From: Aminobacter niigataensis
GTDB taxonomy: Bacteria > Pseudomonadota > Alphaproteobacteria > Rhizobiales > Rhizobiaceae
DNA: 64,000 nucleotides
Reading direction: 5' to 3'
Assembly: GCF_014200015.1 (NCBI RefSeq)
Contig: NZ_JACHOT010000001.1
Span: 1,178,001-1,242,000 of the forward strand
The notes under the pieces were generated by a model that made no database searches, was not told where the DNA came from, and saw only the letters and a list, made by a program, of their open reading frames with translations. The position numbers and the translations under genes are program-made. Positions 48,438 through 58,480 of this stretch are shown piece after piece; position 1 is the first letter of the stretch; the number at the start of each line of letters is the position of its first letter.

Positions 48438-50501
48438 ATGGACGATAGCAACGATCTTTTCGGCAGCCTCGACAAGCAGCCGCCCCGCCCCGTGTCGCGT
48501 CCGGCGGACCCGCTGGTGCAGGCGGCAGCGGTGGCAAAGCGCCCGGTCCCGGCCGCCAAGGATGGCAGCGAGGGCTATAGTGCAGCCGATATCGAAGTGC
48601 TCGAAGGCCTTGAGCCCGTGCGCCGCCGCCCCGGCATGTATATCGGCGGCACCGACGAGAAGGCGCTGCACCATCTCTTTGCCGAAGTCATCGACAACTC
48701 GATGGACGAGGCGGTGGCCGGCCATGCCACCTTCATCGAAGTGGAGCTCGACGCAGAGGGTTTTCTGACCGTTACCGACAACGGCCGCGGCATCCCTGTC
48801 GATCCGCATCCCAAGTTCAAGAACAAGTCGGCGCTCGAAGTCATCATGACGACGCTGCATGCCGGCGGCAAGTTCGACTCGAAGGTCTATGAAACCTCCG
48901 GCGGCCTGCATGGCGTGGGCGTTTCGGTGGTCAACGCGTTGTCGGACCTGCTCGAAGTCGAGGTGGCGCGCGGCCGCCAGCTCTATCGCCAGCGCTTTTC
49001 GCGCGGCGTGCCGCAAGGCGGCCTCGAAAGCCTCGGCGACGTCCACAATCGGCGCGGCACCAAGGTGCGTTTCCATCCCGACCCCGACATCTTCGGCAAG
49101 GGCGCCCATTTCCTGCCGGCCCGCATCTACAAGATGGCGCGGTCGAAGGCCTACCTGTTCGGCGGCGTCGAGATCCGATGGAGTTGCGACCCGGCACTGC
49201 TGAAGGAGAAGGACGAGACCCCGGCCAAGGCGGTCTTCCACTTCCCCGGCGGCCTCGGTGACTATCTCAAGGCCTCGCTCGGCGACGAGATGCAGGTGAC
49301 CCGCGAAATCTTCTCGGGCAAGAGTGACAAGCAGAGCGGTCACGGCTCGATCGAATGGGCCGTCACCTGGTTCGGCGGCGACGGCTTCATCAATTCCTAC
49401 TGCAACACCATCCCGACAGGCGATGGCGGCACCCACGAGATGGGCTTCCGCAACGTACTGACGCGCGGCCTGCGCGCCTATGCCGACCTCGTCGGCAACA
49501 AGCGTGCTGCGATCGTCACCAGCGAAGACGTGATGATCTCGGCTGCGGGCATGCTGTCGGTGTTCATCCGCGAGCCCGAATTCGTCGGCCAGACCAAGGA
49601 CAAGCTGGCAACTGTCGAAGCCATGCGCATCGTCGAGACGGCGATCCGCGATCCGTTCGACCACTGGCTCGCCGACAACCCGCAGGAAGCCTCCAAGCTG
49701 CTCGACTGGGTCATTGCGCGCGCCGACGAGCGCGTGCGCCGGCGCCAGGAAAAGGAAGTGTCGCGCAAGAGCGCGGTGCGCAAGCTGCGCCTGCCAGGCA
49801 AGCTGGCCGACTGCACGCAGAATGCCGCCGCAGGGGCCGAATTGTTCATCGTCGAAGGCGACTCGGCAGGTGGCTCGGCCAAGCAGGCGCGCGACCGGAA
49901 GATGCAGGCGATCCTGCCGCTGCGCGGCAAGATCCTCAACGTCGCCAGCGCCGGCAACGACAAGCTGGCGTCGAACCAGCTGATCGGCGACCTGATCCAG
50001 GCGCTGGGCTGCGGTACGCGATCCAAGTATCGCGAAGAAGACCTGCGCTACGACCGCGTCATCATCATGACCGACGCCGACGTCGACGGTGCCCACATCG
50101 CTTCGCTGCTGATCACCTTCTTCTACCAGGAGATGCCGCAGCTCGTCCGCGGCGGCCACCTCTACATGGCCGTCCCGCCGCTCTACTCGATCCGCCAGGG
50201 CGGCAAGGTGGCCTATGCCCGCGACGACGCCCACAAGGAAGAGTTGATGCGTACCGAGTTCAGCGGACGCGGCAAGGTCGAGATCGGCCGCTTCAAGGGC
50301 CTTGGCGAGATGATGGCAAGCCAGCTCAAGGAAACGACGATGGACCCCAGGAAGCGCACGCTGCTGCGCATCGAGGTCCTCGACGACGCCGACGAGACCA
50401 AGAGCGCGGTCGATGCGCTGATGGGCACCAAGCCGGAGTTGCGCTTCCGCTTCATCCAGGACCGCGCCGAATTCGCTGCAGCGGACGCGCTGGATATCTG
50501 A
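48438..50501 (+). CDS. parE: DNA topoisomerase IV subunit B
   Basis: A 687-residue ATPase subunit that with ParC decatenates daughter chromosomes. The GHKL ATPase features are EVIDNSMDEAVAGHATF, DNGRGIPVDPHPKFK and GGLHGVGVSVVNALS; the Toprim domain has EGDSAGGSAKQARDR and MTDADVDGAHI. Length and PHPKFKNKSALEVIMTTLHA favour ParE over GyrB. The ATG at 48438 has no good ribosome binding site; GGAAAA is about 15 bases upstream. A 30-codon ORF ends just before it. Confidence 0.94.
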   Translation: MDDSNDLFGSLDKQPPRPVSRPADPLVQAAAVAKRPVPAAKDGSEGYSAADIEVLEGLEPVRRRPGMYIGGTDEKALHHLFAEVIDNSMDEAVAGHATFIEVELDAEGFLTVTDNGRGIPVDPHPKFKNKSALEVIMTTLHAGGKFDSKVYETSGGLHGVGVSVVNALSDLLEVEVARGRQLYRQRFSRGVPQGGLESLGDVHNRRGTKVRFHPDPDIFGKGAHFLPARIYKMARSKAYLFGGVEIRWSCDPALLKEKDETPAKAVFHFPGGLGDYLKASLGDEMQVTREIFSGKSDKQSGHGSIEWAVTWFGGDGFINSYCNTIPTGDGGTHEMGFRNVLTRGLRAYADLVGNKRAAIVTSEDVMISAAGMLSVFIREPEFVGQTKDKLATVEAMRIVETAIRDPFDHWLADNPQEASKLLDWVIARADERVRRRQEKEVSRKSAVRKLRLPGKLADCTQNAAAGAELFIVEGDSAGGSAKQARDRKMQAILPLRGKILNVASAGNDKLASNQLIGDLIQALGCGTRSKYREEDLRYDRVIIMTDADVDGAHIASLLITFFYQEMPQLVRGGHLYMAVPPLYSIRQGGKVAYARDDAHKEELMRTEFSGRGKVEIGRFKGLGEMMASQLKETTMDPRKRTLLRIEVLDDADETKSAVDALMGTKPELRFRFIQDRAEFAAADALDI

Positions 50502-50514
50502 GGCTAACGGCGGA

Positions 50515-51636
50515 TCAGGCAGCCGCGATTGCCAATGCGTGGCCGCGGGCGTTCTCGCGCAGGGCCTCGAGATGGATCGACTTGACCAATCCGGCCAATT
50601 CGCCTTCGGCTGCTTGGCCGCCCAGTTCCCTTAGCATCAGCCAGCTGACTTCCTGTGCTCCGGCGACGCGGCGCCCATTGGCAACCTCGCGCCAGATCTT
50701 CAGCGCCCGCAGGATGATTGCATGCGTCGCATCGGCAAGGCCGGCCGAACGGAACAAGGCCGTCAGCGCCACATCCTGCCCGGCAGACAACAGCGCCCTC
50801 ACCCGTGGTTCGTCTCGGCCGGTCAACACGACCAGGGCTGCCCCAAAGAAGTCGACCTTGCCGTGGGCGAGGATGCGGATGATGAAACTGGCTGTCAGGT
50901 CGCCGCGCAGTCGCAGATGCTCGACAAGTGCCGCATGCTCTTGGGCACGCGTGCCTTCGATCAGCGTCATCGAGGCTTTCACGCAGGCGTCGCGCGTCAC
51001 GCGTTCGGCGCGCGCGGCACCCATCAGGGCCAAGACGAAGGGCGATGCCTTCAGGGCTTCGCCGAGCTTGACAAGAAGCAGGTGCCGGCAATCCGAAGGC
51101 AGCCGCTGATCGGCCACCAACGCCTCGCGCACACGTGCGTCGCCACCAAAGCGCTCGGCAATGCGACGGAAGCTCAGCGAGGCGATATCGGCGCCATAAT
51201 TCTGCAGCAGCGTGACGCAAGCCTCAGCCTCGCCCACCTCAGCAATGGCCGCCGAGAGCGACATGGAGACAGCTGGCCGGTCGGCGATGAGTTTCTGGAT
51301 GGCGCACGAGCCTGAGGCGACCCGGTCGATGAGGTCGGCGTCGGTCAAAAGCGGCGAGCGCGCCAGAACCAGCGTTGCGACGTCAGGCTGATCGGATGCG
51401 AGGGCTGCGATGATCTGCAGCGGCGCGTGTGCGCTCATCGACAGCGCCTCTGCCAGCGACTGGCGCACCTTCGACGAGGGATCGTCGAGCAACAGCGTCA
51501 GGGCCGCCTCTGCGGCGCATCGGTCCTCGAACGGCAGTTCGCGATTGACGTAGGCATTGGCCAAGGCGGCTGCTGCGGCTGCGCGCTCGGCCACCTTCGC
51601 GGTGTCGATCCATCTCAGGAAATGCGAGACCACCAT
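50515..51636 (-). CDS. DUF2336 family protein
   Basis: A roughly 373-residue, entirely helical, Ala/Leu-rich protein. The start MVVSHFLRWIDTAKVAERAA, PFEDRCAAEAALTLLLDDPS and repeated HEAT-like helices (ALASDQPDVATLVLARSPLL) fit DUF2336, a family mainly of alphaproteobacteria with no settled function. The Met at 51636 was chosen over the ORF start at 51759, because the upstream part is atypical. It converges with parE, 13 bases apart, and is divergent from the MaoC gene. Confidence 0.85.
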   Translation of the reverse strand: MVVSHFLRWIDTAKVAERAAAAAALANAYVNRELPFEDRCAAEAALTLLLDDPSSKVRQSLAEALSMSAHAPLQIIAALASDQPDVATLVLARSPLLTDADLIDRVASGSCAIQKLIADRPAVSMSLSAAIAEVGEAEACVTLLQNYGADIASLSFRRIAERFGGDARVREALVADQRLPSDCRHLLLVKLGEALKASPFVLALMGAARAERVTRDACVKASMTLIEGTRAQEHAALVEHLRLRGDLTASFIIRILAHGKVDFFGAALVVLTGRDEPRVRALLSAGQDVALTALFRSAGLADATHAIILRALKIWREVANGRRVAGAQEVSWLMLRELGGQAAEGELAGLVKSIHLEALRENARGHALAIAAA

Positions 51637-51784
51637 TCGCTTTTCTTCGCCCCCGGCAAGCCATGCCAAACCCTGAAACCATCCTAGGAACAAATGGTTT
51701 ACGAACGGTTCACCATATCCGTTAACCCGCTTGCCGCCCGCCGTGGCAGCGCCTATCAAAACGGGGCAACAGGAGAAAATGCGG

Positions 51785-52237
51785 ATGGCCGGTCTTTTTC
51801 TTGAGGAGTTCGTAGTCGGCCAGGTGATCCGGCATCAACTCACCAAGACCGTCACCGAGAGCGACAACATGATGTTCTCGACGATGACGCTGAACCCACA
51901 GCCGCTTCACATCGACTTCGACTTTGCCGCCAAGAGCGAATGGGGCAAGCCGCTGGTCAATTCGCTCTTCACGCTCGGCCTGATGATCGGCATTTCGGTG
52001 CACGACACCACGCTGGGCACCACCATCGGCAATCTCGGCATGACCGAAACCACCTTCCCGCACCCTGTCTTCCACGGCGACACCATTCGCGTCGAAACCG
52101 AAGTGCTTTCGGTGCGCGAATCGAAGTCGAAAACCGACCGTGGCATCGTCGAATTCCTGCATTGCGCCTATAATCAGCACGGCGCACTGGTCGCCAAATG
52201 CCAGCGCCAGGCAATGATGAAGAAGAAGGCCGCCTGA
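51785..52237 (+). CDS. MaoC-family hydratase/dehydratase
   Basis: A 150-residue hot-dog-fold protein. The MaoC hydratase 2 core is TVTESDNMMFSTMTLNPQPL HIDFDFAAKSEWGKPLVN (catalytic Asp/His expected in this span) and FPHPVFHGDTIRVETEVLSV. AGGAG lies ahead; ATG 51785 and the ATG two codons earlier are both possible. It overlaps the next gene, a CoA-ester lyase, by one base. The pair suggests hydration then cleavage of a C4-C6 acyl-CoA such as mesaconyl-, itaconyl- or citramalyl-CoA. Confidence 0.88.
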   Translation: MAGLFLEEFVVGQVIRHQLTKTVTESDNMMFSTMTLNPQPLHIDFDFAAKSEWGKPLVNSLFTLGLMIGISVHDTTLGTTIGNLGMTETTFPHPVFHGDTIRVETEVLSVRESKSKTDRGIVEFLHCAYNQHGALVAKCQRQAMMKKKAA

Positions 52238-53115
52238 TGCGTTCGTTGCTGTTCGTTCCCGGAGATTCGGAAAAGAAGCTCGAACGCGGGTTCTCGTCCG
52301 GCGCCGACGTCGTCATCGTCGACCTCGAGGATTCGGTGGCGCCCGACAACAAAGGCCATGCGCGCGGCGTCGCCGCCGATTTCATCGCGAGCAGAAGGCG
52401 CACGACGCGGTCCTCGATCTATGTCCGCGTCAACGACCTGTCGACCGGAATGACCGACGACGACCTGCGCGCGATCGTACCCATCGCACCGGATGGCATC
52501 ATGCTGCCGAAGTCGAATTCCGGCGCCGACGTCCAGCATCTTTCGACCAAGCTCAGGGTGCACGAGGCCGAAAACGGCTTGCCGGACGGCGCGATCCGCA
52601 TCATCCCGATCATCACCGAAACCGCTGCCGGCACCCTCGCAACGGCGAGCTATGCGGGTGCCAGCGCGCGCGTGGCCGGCCTGACCTGGGGCGCGGAAGA
52701 CCTCTCGGCGGCGATCGGCGCGCGCGCCACGCGCGATGGCCAAGGCCGCTACACCGACGTTTTCAGACTCGCGCGTGCCTTGACCGTCCTCGCCGCCTCG
52801 GCAGCCGAGGTCGCCGCCGTCGACACGGTGTTCGTCAATTTCCGCGACCACGAGGGCCTTCGCACCGAGTCCCTGGAGGCCGAGCGCGACGGTTTCACCG
52901 CCAAGATGGCCATCCATCCCGACCAGGTCGCGATCATCAACGAGGCGTTCACACCCGCGAAGGAAGCCGTCGAACATGCGCAAGCGGTGGTCGCTGCGTT
53001 CAGGCAGGCCGGGAATCCGGGCGTCGTCGGAATTGGCGGGCAGATGTACGACCGGCCGCACCTGCGCCGGGCCGAGCGCCTGCTGGCGCGCGCCGAGGCC
53101 GCTGCCGGAGCCTAG
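52237..53115 (+). CDS. CitE-like CoA-ester lyase (HpcH/HpaI family)
   Basis: A 292-residue TIM-barrel lyase related to citrate lyase beta, malyl-CoA lyase and citramalyl-CoA lyase. Family features: MRSLLFVPGDSEKKLERGFS, VVIVDLEDSVAPDNKGHAR, the metal-binding Glu in IIPIITETAAGTL, and GLTWGAEDLSAAIGA. No citrate lyase alpha or gamma gene is present, so it is not citrate lyase. Its ATG overlaps the MaoC stop. It converges with the flavin reductase by four bases. Confidence 0.9.
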   Translation: MRSLLFVPGDSEKKLERGFSSGADVVIVDLEDSVAPDNKGHARGVAADFIASRRRTTRSSIYVRVNDLSTGMTDDDLRAIVPIAPDGIMLPKSNSGADVQHLSTKLRVHEAENGLPDGAIRIIPIITETAAGTLATASYAGASARVAGLTWGAEDLSAAIGARATRDGQGRYTDVFRLARALTVLAASAAEVAAVDTVFVNFRDHEGLRTESLEAERDGFTAKMAIHPDQVAIINEAFTPAKEAVEHAQAVVAAFRQAGNPGVVGIGGQMYDRPHLRRAERLLARAEAAAGA

Positions 53116-53720
53116 TCTTCTTCCCAGCGCGGACGGCGCATCGCGAAGACTTCGCTGATGCTGGAATAGTCCATGTAGCCGAGGCGCGAGACATTGCCGG
53201 CCTTGACGACGTCGAACAGGCCGTCGGTCAGGTATGCCTCGTCGATATGGACACCGACCACCTCGCCGACGACGACGAATACACCGGCGTCGGCACCGTC
53301 CAGGCCCTTCGGGCGGAAGATCTCGGTGACCTTGCATTCCAGCGCTGCGGGTGCTTCGGCAACACGCGGCGGCGCCACCAGCCGCGAGGGTGCTGCCGTC
53401 AGCCCGGCATAGCCGAACTCGCTCGTGCCCCTGGGGGCATTGACCGAGGTTCGGTTCATCTTCTCGGCGAGTTCGCGCCCGACGACATTGGCAACGAACT
53501 CGCGGGTCTCGCCGGCGAAGGTGGAGCTGTCCTTCGGCCCCTCGGAGGAAAACCAGACCAGCGGCGGCTTGCCCGTCAGGGCATTGAAGAACGAATAGGG
53601 CGCAAGGTTCAGCGCGCCATCCTTGCCGATGGTCGAGATCCAGCCGATCGGCCTGGGCGAGACGAGCGCCTTGAACGGATCGTGCGGCAGGCCGTGGCCC
53701 CGCGACGGCTCGTAGAACAT
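53112..53720 (-). CDS. Flavin reductase family (FMN-binding split-barrel) protein
   Basis: A 202-residue protein of the DIM6/NTAB flavin reductase-like family. It starts MFYEPSRGHGLPHDPFKALV and has SPRPIGWISTIGKDGALNLA, PYSFFNALTGKPPLVWFSSE and GETREFVANVVG, the FMN-binding split-barrel features. It may supply reduced flavin or act as an FMN reductase; the partner is unknown. It is five bases downstream of the nitroreductase gene on the same strand, hinting at a shared flavin role. Confidence 0.88.
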   Translation of the reverse strand: MFYEPSRGHGLPHDPFKALVSPRPIGWISTIGKDGALNLAPYSFFNALTGKPPLVWFSSEGPKDSSTFAGETREFVANVVGRELAEKMNRTSVNAPRGTSEFGYAGLTAAPSRLVAPPRVAEAPAALECKVTEIFRPKGLDGADAGVFVVVGEVVGVHIDEAYLTDGLFDVVKAGNVSRLGYMDYSSISEVFAMRRPRWEED

Positions 53721-53725
53721 CGCGC

Positions 53726-54310
53726 CTAGCCCTCCCAGGGGCCAGTATAGTCGCTATGGAGCTTCGCCACATCAGGACGTGGCCGCTCGGGTGCAGTGCC
53801 GTCATAGCTGCCGATGTGGATGAAGCCGACGACCCGCTCATGCGGTGCCAGGCCCAGCAGCGCGCGCCCTTCCTCTACATCGGAATACCAGTTGGTGATC
53901 ATGTTGGTGCCATAGCCGAGCGCGTTGGCGGCGGTCATCAGGTTCATCGCCGCCATGCCACCCGACAGGAACATTTCCCATTGCGGGATCTTCGGGTTCT
54001 CCTTGGGGCTCGACACAACGCCGATCACCAGCGGCGCGCGCGAAAAGCGGGCGAGCTCCTGGTTGCGCCGCCCGTCGGGCAACGGCCCTTCGCGGCGCTC
54101 GGCCAGTTCAGCCAGCTTCTTGCCGATTTCGATGCGCGCATCGCCGCGATAGAGGATGAAGCGCCAGGGCTCGAGACGGCCGTGGTCGGGCACGCGCGTC
54201 GCTGCCCGCAGCATCGTCTCGATCTCGCTATCGGAAGGCGCCGGCGCGCGCAGTTCCGGGATCGGTGCGGAATTGCGGGTCAGCAAAAAGTCGATGATCG
54301 GCGATGGCAC
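53726..54310 (-). CDS. Nitroreductase family protein (YdjA-like)
   Basis: A 194-residue FMN-dependent reductase. The family features are IDFLLTRNSAPIPELRAPAP, RAATRVPDHGRLEPWRFILY (FMN binding), FLSGGMAAMNLMTAANALGY and HIGSYDGTAPERPRPD. Start GTG at 54310 follows a TAGGAGCG site; the longer ORF upstream to 54763 is unlike the family. It is cotranscribed with the flavin reductase gene. The substrate is unknown; family members reduce nitro and quinone compounds. Confidence 0.88.
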   Translation of the reverse strand: MPSPIIDFLLTRNSAPIPELRAPAPSDSEIETMLRAATRVPDHGRLEPWRFILYRGDARIEIGKKLAELAERREGPLPDGRRNQELARFSRAPLVIGVVSSPKENPKIPQWEMFLSGGMAAMNLMTAANALGYGTNMITNWYSDVEEGRALLGLAPHERVVGFIHIGSYDGTAPERPRPDVAKLHSDYTGPWEG

Positions 54311-54446
54311 GGCGCTGGCGCTCCTAGGGTTTTGGGCTGAAGCGCCGACCGAAATGGCAGCTGCTTTGGCGGCGGGGCTCATTGGTTGGAATCCATGGCG
54401 CCCGAATAGCCTTGAAATTGCCACCGCCTTGCGCTTCAAACAAGGG

Positions 54447-55415
54447 ATGTCGAGGGGATGCTTCCGCTTTTTCGCACCGATTCTGGGTGCCGCACTGTTC
54501 GCGATGCCGTCTTCGGTCGCGTTTGCCCAGGATGGCGCCTCGGCAATAGAAGGCCTGAGCCTTCCCGGCATCTCAAGCTTTGCCGCGCCGCGCGGCGACG
54601 AATCCCTGGCAATCAGCGCACTCGGCGAGATCACGCTCACCGCCCAGCTCACAGACAAGGGCGACGACATCGGCCGCGGGCTGGTCTGGCGCGTGTTCCG
54701 TCCCGAAGCCGGCCCCGATGGAAAATTGCCGCTGGTGGCATCCGCCCAAGGCGGCACCAGCATGTTCCAGTTGCCTCCAGGCAGCTATCTCGTCCATGCC
54801 TCCTACGGCCGCGCCGGCGCCACCAAGCGCATCACCGTCGGCAAGGAAGGCAAGCGCGAAAGCCTGGTGCTCGATGCGGGCGGCCTCAAGCTTGACGCGG
54901 TGCTTTCGGGCGGCGTCCGGATTCCACCGGCCAAGCTCAAATTCTCGATCTATGAGGCGGACGAAGGCAGCGATGGCGAACGCGCCCTGATCATTCCCGA
55001 TGTCGAGCCCAATTCGGTGGTGCGGCTCAATTCAGGCACCTACCATGTCGTCTCGACCTATGGCGCGGTCAATGCAGTGATCCGCTCCGACATCCGCGTC
55101 GAGGCCGGCAAGCTGACCGAGGCGACGGTCGAACACCGTGCCGCCGACCTGACCTTCAAGCTGGTGCGCGAAGCCGGCGGTGAAGCCATCGCCGATACAT
55201 CTTGGTCGGTTCTGACAGAGTCCGGCGACCCGTTGCGCGAAGCGGTCGGCGCCTTTGCCTCGATGGTCCTGTCGGAAGGCGACTACACCATCATCGCCAA
55301 GAACCGCGACCGCATCTACCAGCGCGATTTCACCGTCGTTGCCGGCCGCAACCAGGACGTCGAGGTTGTCGCTTCCGAGGCTGCGGCAATCGACCCCAAC
55401 GAAGGCGCCGACTGA
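54447..55415 (+). CDS. Secreted protein with three ~80-residue beta-sandwich-like repeats
   Basis: A 322-residue exported protein. Signal peptide residues 1-28 end VAFAQDG. Three repeat units begin near 79, 163 and 250 (GLVWRVFRP, KLKFSIYEA, DTSWSVLTE). Each ends with the motif L-x-x-G-x-Y-x-V/I: LPPGSYLVHA at 109, LNSGTYHVVS at 194 and LSEGDYTIIA at 275. They resemble carboxypeptidase-regulatory or PEGA-like beta-sandwiches. The ATG at 54447 has its CAAGGG site only one base away, so the start is imperfect. A bidirectional terminator follows. Function unknown. Confidence 0.8.
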   Translation: MSRGCFRFFAPILGAALFAMPSSVAFAQDGASAIEGLSLPGISSFAAPRGDESLAISALGEITLTAQLTDKGDDIGRGLVWRVFRPEAGPDGKLPLVASAQGGTSMFQLPPGSYLVHASYGRAGATKRITVGKEGKRESLVLDAGGLKLDAVLSGGVRIPPAKLKFSIYEADEGSDGERALIIPDVEPNSVVRLNSGTYHVVSTYGAVNAVIRSDIRVEAGKLTEATVEHRAADLTFKLVREAGGEAIADTSWSVLTESGDPLREAVGAFASMVLSEGDYTIIAKNRDRIYQRDFTVVAGRNQDVEVVASEAAAIDPNEGAD

Positions 55416-55460
55416 CCAGGCGCGGGTTGCTCCGTCCGAGCTTTTTGAATCCAGGCAGAT

Positions 55461-55496
55461 GAAAAAAGGGGCGACATCTCTGCCGCCCCTTTTTTG
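55461..55496. terminator. Bidirectional terminator between the secreted-protein gene and thrS
   Basis: AAAAAAGGGGCG, a ten-base loop and CGCCCCTTTTTT; A and T runs on both sides allow use by both convergent genes. Confidence 0.9.
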
Positions 55497-55511
55497 TGTC
55501 TGGTTGGCCGC

Positions 55512-57488
55512 TCAGCCCTGCGCGGCGCGGCGGCGATCTGGTGTCGTCGCTTCTTCCCGAAGTGAGGCAATGGCCTCGTCAAGGCCCATTGACTGCTGGT
55601 CGCGCGAGCCGAGGCGACGGACGTTGACGCTTGCCTCTTCCGCCTCGCGCTTGCCGCAGACGAGGATGACCGGAACCTTGGCCAGCGAGTGCTCGCGGAC
55701 CTTGTAGTTGATCTTCTCGTTGCGCAGGTCGGCCTCGGCCGACAGGCCGGCGGCCTTAAGCTTGGCCACCACCTCGCGGGCATAGTCGTCGGCGTCCGAG
55801 GTGATCGTCGCCACCACCACCTGCTGCGGCGCAAACCAAAGCGGGAAATGGCCCGAATAGTTCTCGATCAGGATGCCAAGGAAGCGCTCCATCGAGCCGC
55901 AGATGGCACGGTGGATCATGACCGGCTGCTTCTTCTCGGAGTCCGAGCCGATATAGAAGGCGCCGAAACGCTCAGGCAGGTTGAAGTCGACCTGGGTTGT
56001 TCCGCACTGCCATTCGCGGCCGATGGCATCACGCAGGACGTATTCGAACTTGGGGCCGTAGAAGGCGCCCTCGCCCGGATTGATCGACGTCTTGATGCGA
56101 TTGCCCGACTGCGCCTCGATGGTCTTGAGCACGTTGCCCATGATCTCTTCGGCATGATCCCACGCCTCGTCCGAGCCGACGCGCTTGTCCGGCCTGGTCG
56201 ACAGCTTCACCGAGATCTCTTCGAAGCCGAAGTCGGCATAGGTCGTCAGAATCAGGTCATTGATGCGCAGGCACTCGGCGGCGAGCTGTTCCTCGGTGCA
56301 GAAGATGTGCGCGTCGTCCTGAGTGAAGCCGCGCACGCGCATCAGGCCATGCAGCGCGCCCGACGGCTCATAGCGATGGACATTGCCGAATTCGGCAAGC
56401 TTTACCGGGAGATCGCGATACGACTTCAAGCCATGCTTGAAGATCTGCACGTGGCCGGGGCAGTTCATCGGCTTGAGCGCGAAGACGCGGTCGTCGTCGG
56501 TGTCGTCGCCGGCAACGGTAACCTTGAACATCGCGTCGCGATACCAGCCCCAGTGGCCCGACGTCTCCCACAGGCTCTTGTCGAGCACCTGCGGGGCGTT
56601 GACCTCCTGATAGCCTTGCGTATCAAGGCGGCGGCGCATGTAGCTGACGAGGTTCTGGAACATCTTCCAGCCCTTGGCGTGCCAGAACACGACGCCCGGT
56701 CCCTCTTCCTGGAAATGGAACAGGTCCATCTCGCGGCCGAGGCGACGGTGGTCGCGCTTCTCGGCCTCTTCCAGCATATGGAGGTACTGGTCGAGTTGCA
56801 CCTGGTCGGCCCAGGCGGTGCCGTAGATGCGCGTCAGCATCGGGTTGTTGCTGTCGCCGCGCCAATAGGCACCGGCGACCTTCATCAGCTTGAAGGCGCT
56901 GCCGATCTGGCCGGTCGAAGCCATATGCGGTCCCCGGCACAGGTCGAACCACTCACCTTGCGCATAGATGTTGAGGTTCTGGTCCTCGGGGATCGCGTCG
57001 ATCAGCTCGAGCTTGTAGGCCTCGCCCTTGTCGCGGAACACCTGCTTGGCCTTGTCGCGCGACCAGACCTGCTTGGTGAACGGCTTGTTGCGGCCGATGA
57101 TCTCGCGCATCTTCTTTTCGATCGCCGGAAAATCTTCGGGCGTGAAAGGCTCGTTGCGAGCGAAGTCATAATAGAAGCCGTTGTCGATCACGGGGCCGAT
57201 GGTCACCTGGGTCCCTGGCCACAATTCCTGCACCGCCTCGGCGAGCACGTGGGCAGCGTCGTGGCGGATCAGTTCCAGCGCGCGCGGATCTTCACGGGTG
57301 ACGATCTCGACCTTGCCGGACTTGCCAAGCGGATCGGACAGATCGCGCACGGTGCCGTCGATGGCATAGGCCACCGCCTTCTTGGCCAGCGACTTCGAGA
57401 TCGACTCGGCCAGACCAGCACCGGTCAGCGCCGCGTCATATTCGCGGACGGAACCATCGGGAAATGTCAGGGAAACGGAATTCGACAA
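55512..57488 (-). CDS. thrS: Threonyl-tRNA synthetase
   Basis: A 658-residue class II synthetase. An N-terminal TGS domain is followed by the editing domain with [20 protein letters not shown] and the catalytic core with [40 protein letters not shown] and [20 protein letters not shown]. The C-terminal anticodon-binding domain contains [20 protein letters not shown]. Start codon is TTG at 57488 after AGGAG. Confidence 0.97.
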   Translation of the reverse strand: MSNSVSLTFPDGSVREYDAALTGAGLAESISKSLAKKAVAYAIDGTVRDLSDPLGKSGKVEIVTREDPRALELIRHDAAHVLAEAVQELWPGTQVTIGPVIDNGFYYDFARNEPFTPEDFPAIEKKMREIIGRNKPFTKQVWSRDKAKQVFRDKGEAYKLELIDAIPEDQNLNIYAQGEWFDLCRGPHMASTGQIGSAFKLMKVAGAYWRGDSNNPMLTRIYGTAWADQVQLDQYLHMLEEAEKRDHRRLGREMDLFHFQEEGPGVVFWHAKGWKMFQNLVSYMRRRLDTQGYQEVNAPQVLDKSLWETSGHWGWYRDAMFKVTVAGDDTDDDRVFALKPMNCPGHVQIFKHGLKSYRDLPVKLAEFGNVHRYEPSGALHGLMRVRGFTQDDAHIFCTEEQLAAECLRINDLILTTYADFGFEEISVKLSTRPDKRVGSDEAWDHAEEIMGNVLKTIEAQSGNRIKTSINPGEGAFYGPKFEYVLRDAIGREWQCGTTQVDFNLPERFGAFYIGSDSEKKQPVMIHRAICGSMERFLGILIENYSGHFPLWFAPQQVVVATITSDADDYAREVVAKLKAAGLSAEADLRNEKINYKVREHSLAKVPVILVCGKREAEEASVNVRRLGSRDQQSMGLDEAIASLREEATTPDRRRAAQG

Positions 57489-57637
57489 AGCTCTTCTCCT
57501 ATCCAGTCCCGCAAACGAGCGCGGGTGGGCAATAAACCGGATGCGTCCGGCAGCGAGCGATCTTTTAGGGGGAGAATGCGCTGCCGTAAAGCCGGGCGGC
57601 GTGCCCGCCGCCGCCCCGCCAACGGCGGCGGAGCCCG

Positions 57638-58480
57638 CTACTTGGCCGACTTCATCAGGTCAGGAAGGCTTGCCAGGAAGATGTCGCGTACCTTGGGGCC
57701 GAGAAACACCGGACTCTTGCCGTCATTGACCAGCAGCCGGGCGAACACGATGCGGCGCTCGCCCTTGTCGGCCCAGCCGACAAACCAGCCGAAGGGCTTG
57801 TTGCGGTCGATCTTGCCCGACTTTCCGGTCAGCCAGCCTGTACCTGTCTTGCCCTTGACCTGCCATTCGCCGGCCTGGAATGGCGGCAACACCGCCGCCG
57901 TGAGATCGACCGCTCGCGCGGAGACCGGCAGGCTGCGGTCAAGCATGCGACCGATGAAGCCGACCTGCTCGTCCGGCGAGATCTTCAGCGAAGAACTCAG
58001 CCAGCTGCGGGTAAGCCCGTCCTCCTTGCCGGGATTGCCCGATAGGTCGCCGTTGCCATAGGCGAAGCCACCGACATAGCCGGCAAATCGCTTGCCGCCG
58101 AGCTTGCGCGTGATCTCCTGGGAGAACCACAGCACGGAGTCCTTTTCCCAGATCGTCGGGTCGACCGGCTTGTGGTCGCGCTTCACCGCGTTGAACTCAG
58201 GCTTGTAGTCCCAGCGCGGCGAATGCTCGTCGGCGAGAATGCCCGAATCATAGCCGATCAGCGCCAACGGCACCTTGAAAGTGGATGCCGGGCTCACCCG
58301 GCGATCGCAGGCGCCGTCGCGACGCAGCTTCGCGCCGCTGCCGGCATCGACGATGAGCGTGCATTCGAGAAACGGTTTCAGGGCTGTCGTTTCGGCCGCC
58401 GAAGACGCCGGCAGCAGAGGCAGCGAGACAAGAAGCGCAGTGCCTGCGCAGATGGCATAGTGACGAATCGAAGCAAACAC
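57638..58480 (-). CDS. Class D beta-lactamase (OXA-type)
   Basis: A 280-residue exported serine beta-lactamase. Signal peptide about 1-28 ends SSAAE. Class D motifs all appear in order: S66-TFK69 (serine and carbamylated lysine), S115-VL, Y141-GN, and K211-TG followed by TG. C40 and C58 may form a disulfide. W-F-V-G-W comes after the KTG box. Chosen start GTG at 58480 has AGAGGG eight bases upstream; a GTG at 58489 is also possible. No regulator is adjacent. Many environmental alphaproteobacteria carry chromosomal class D enzymes; the drug spectrum cannot be read from this. Confidence 0.92.
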   Translation of the reverse strand: MFASIRHYAICAGTALLVSLPLLPASSAAETTALKPFLECTLIVDAGSGAKLRRDGACDRRVSPASTFKVPLALIGYDSGILADEHSPRWDYKPEFNAVKRDHKPVDPTIWEKDSVLWFSQEITRKLGGKRFAGYVGGFAYGNGDLSGNPGKEDGLTRSWLSSSLKISPDEQVGFIGRMLDRSLPVSARAVDLTAAVLPPFQAGEWQVKGKTGTGWLTGKSGKIDRNKPFGWFVGWADKGERRIVFARLLVNDGKSPVFLGPKVRDIFLASLPDLMKSAK

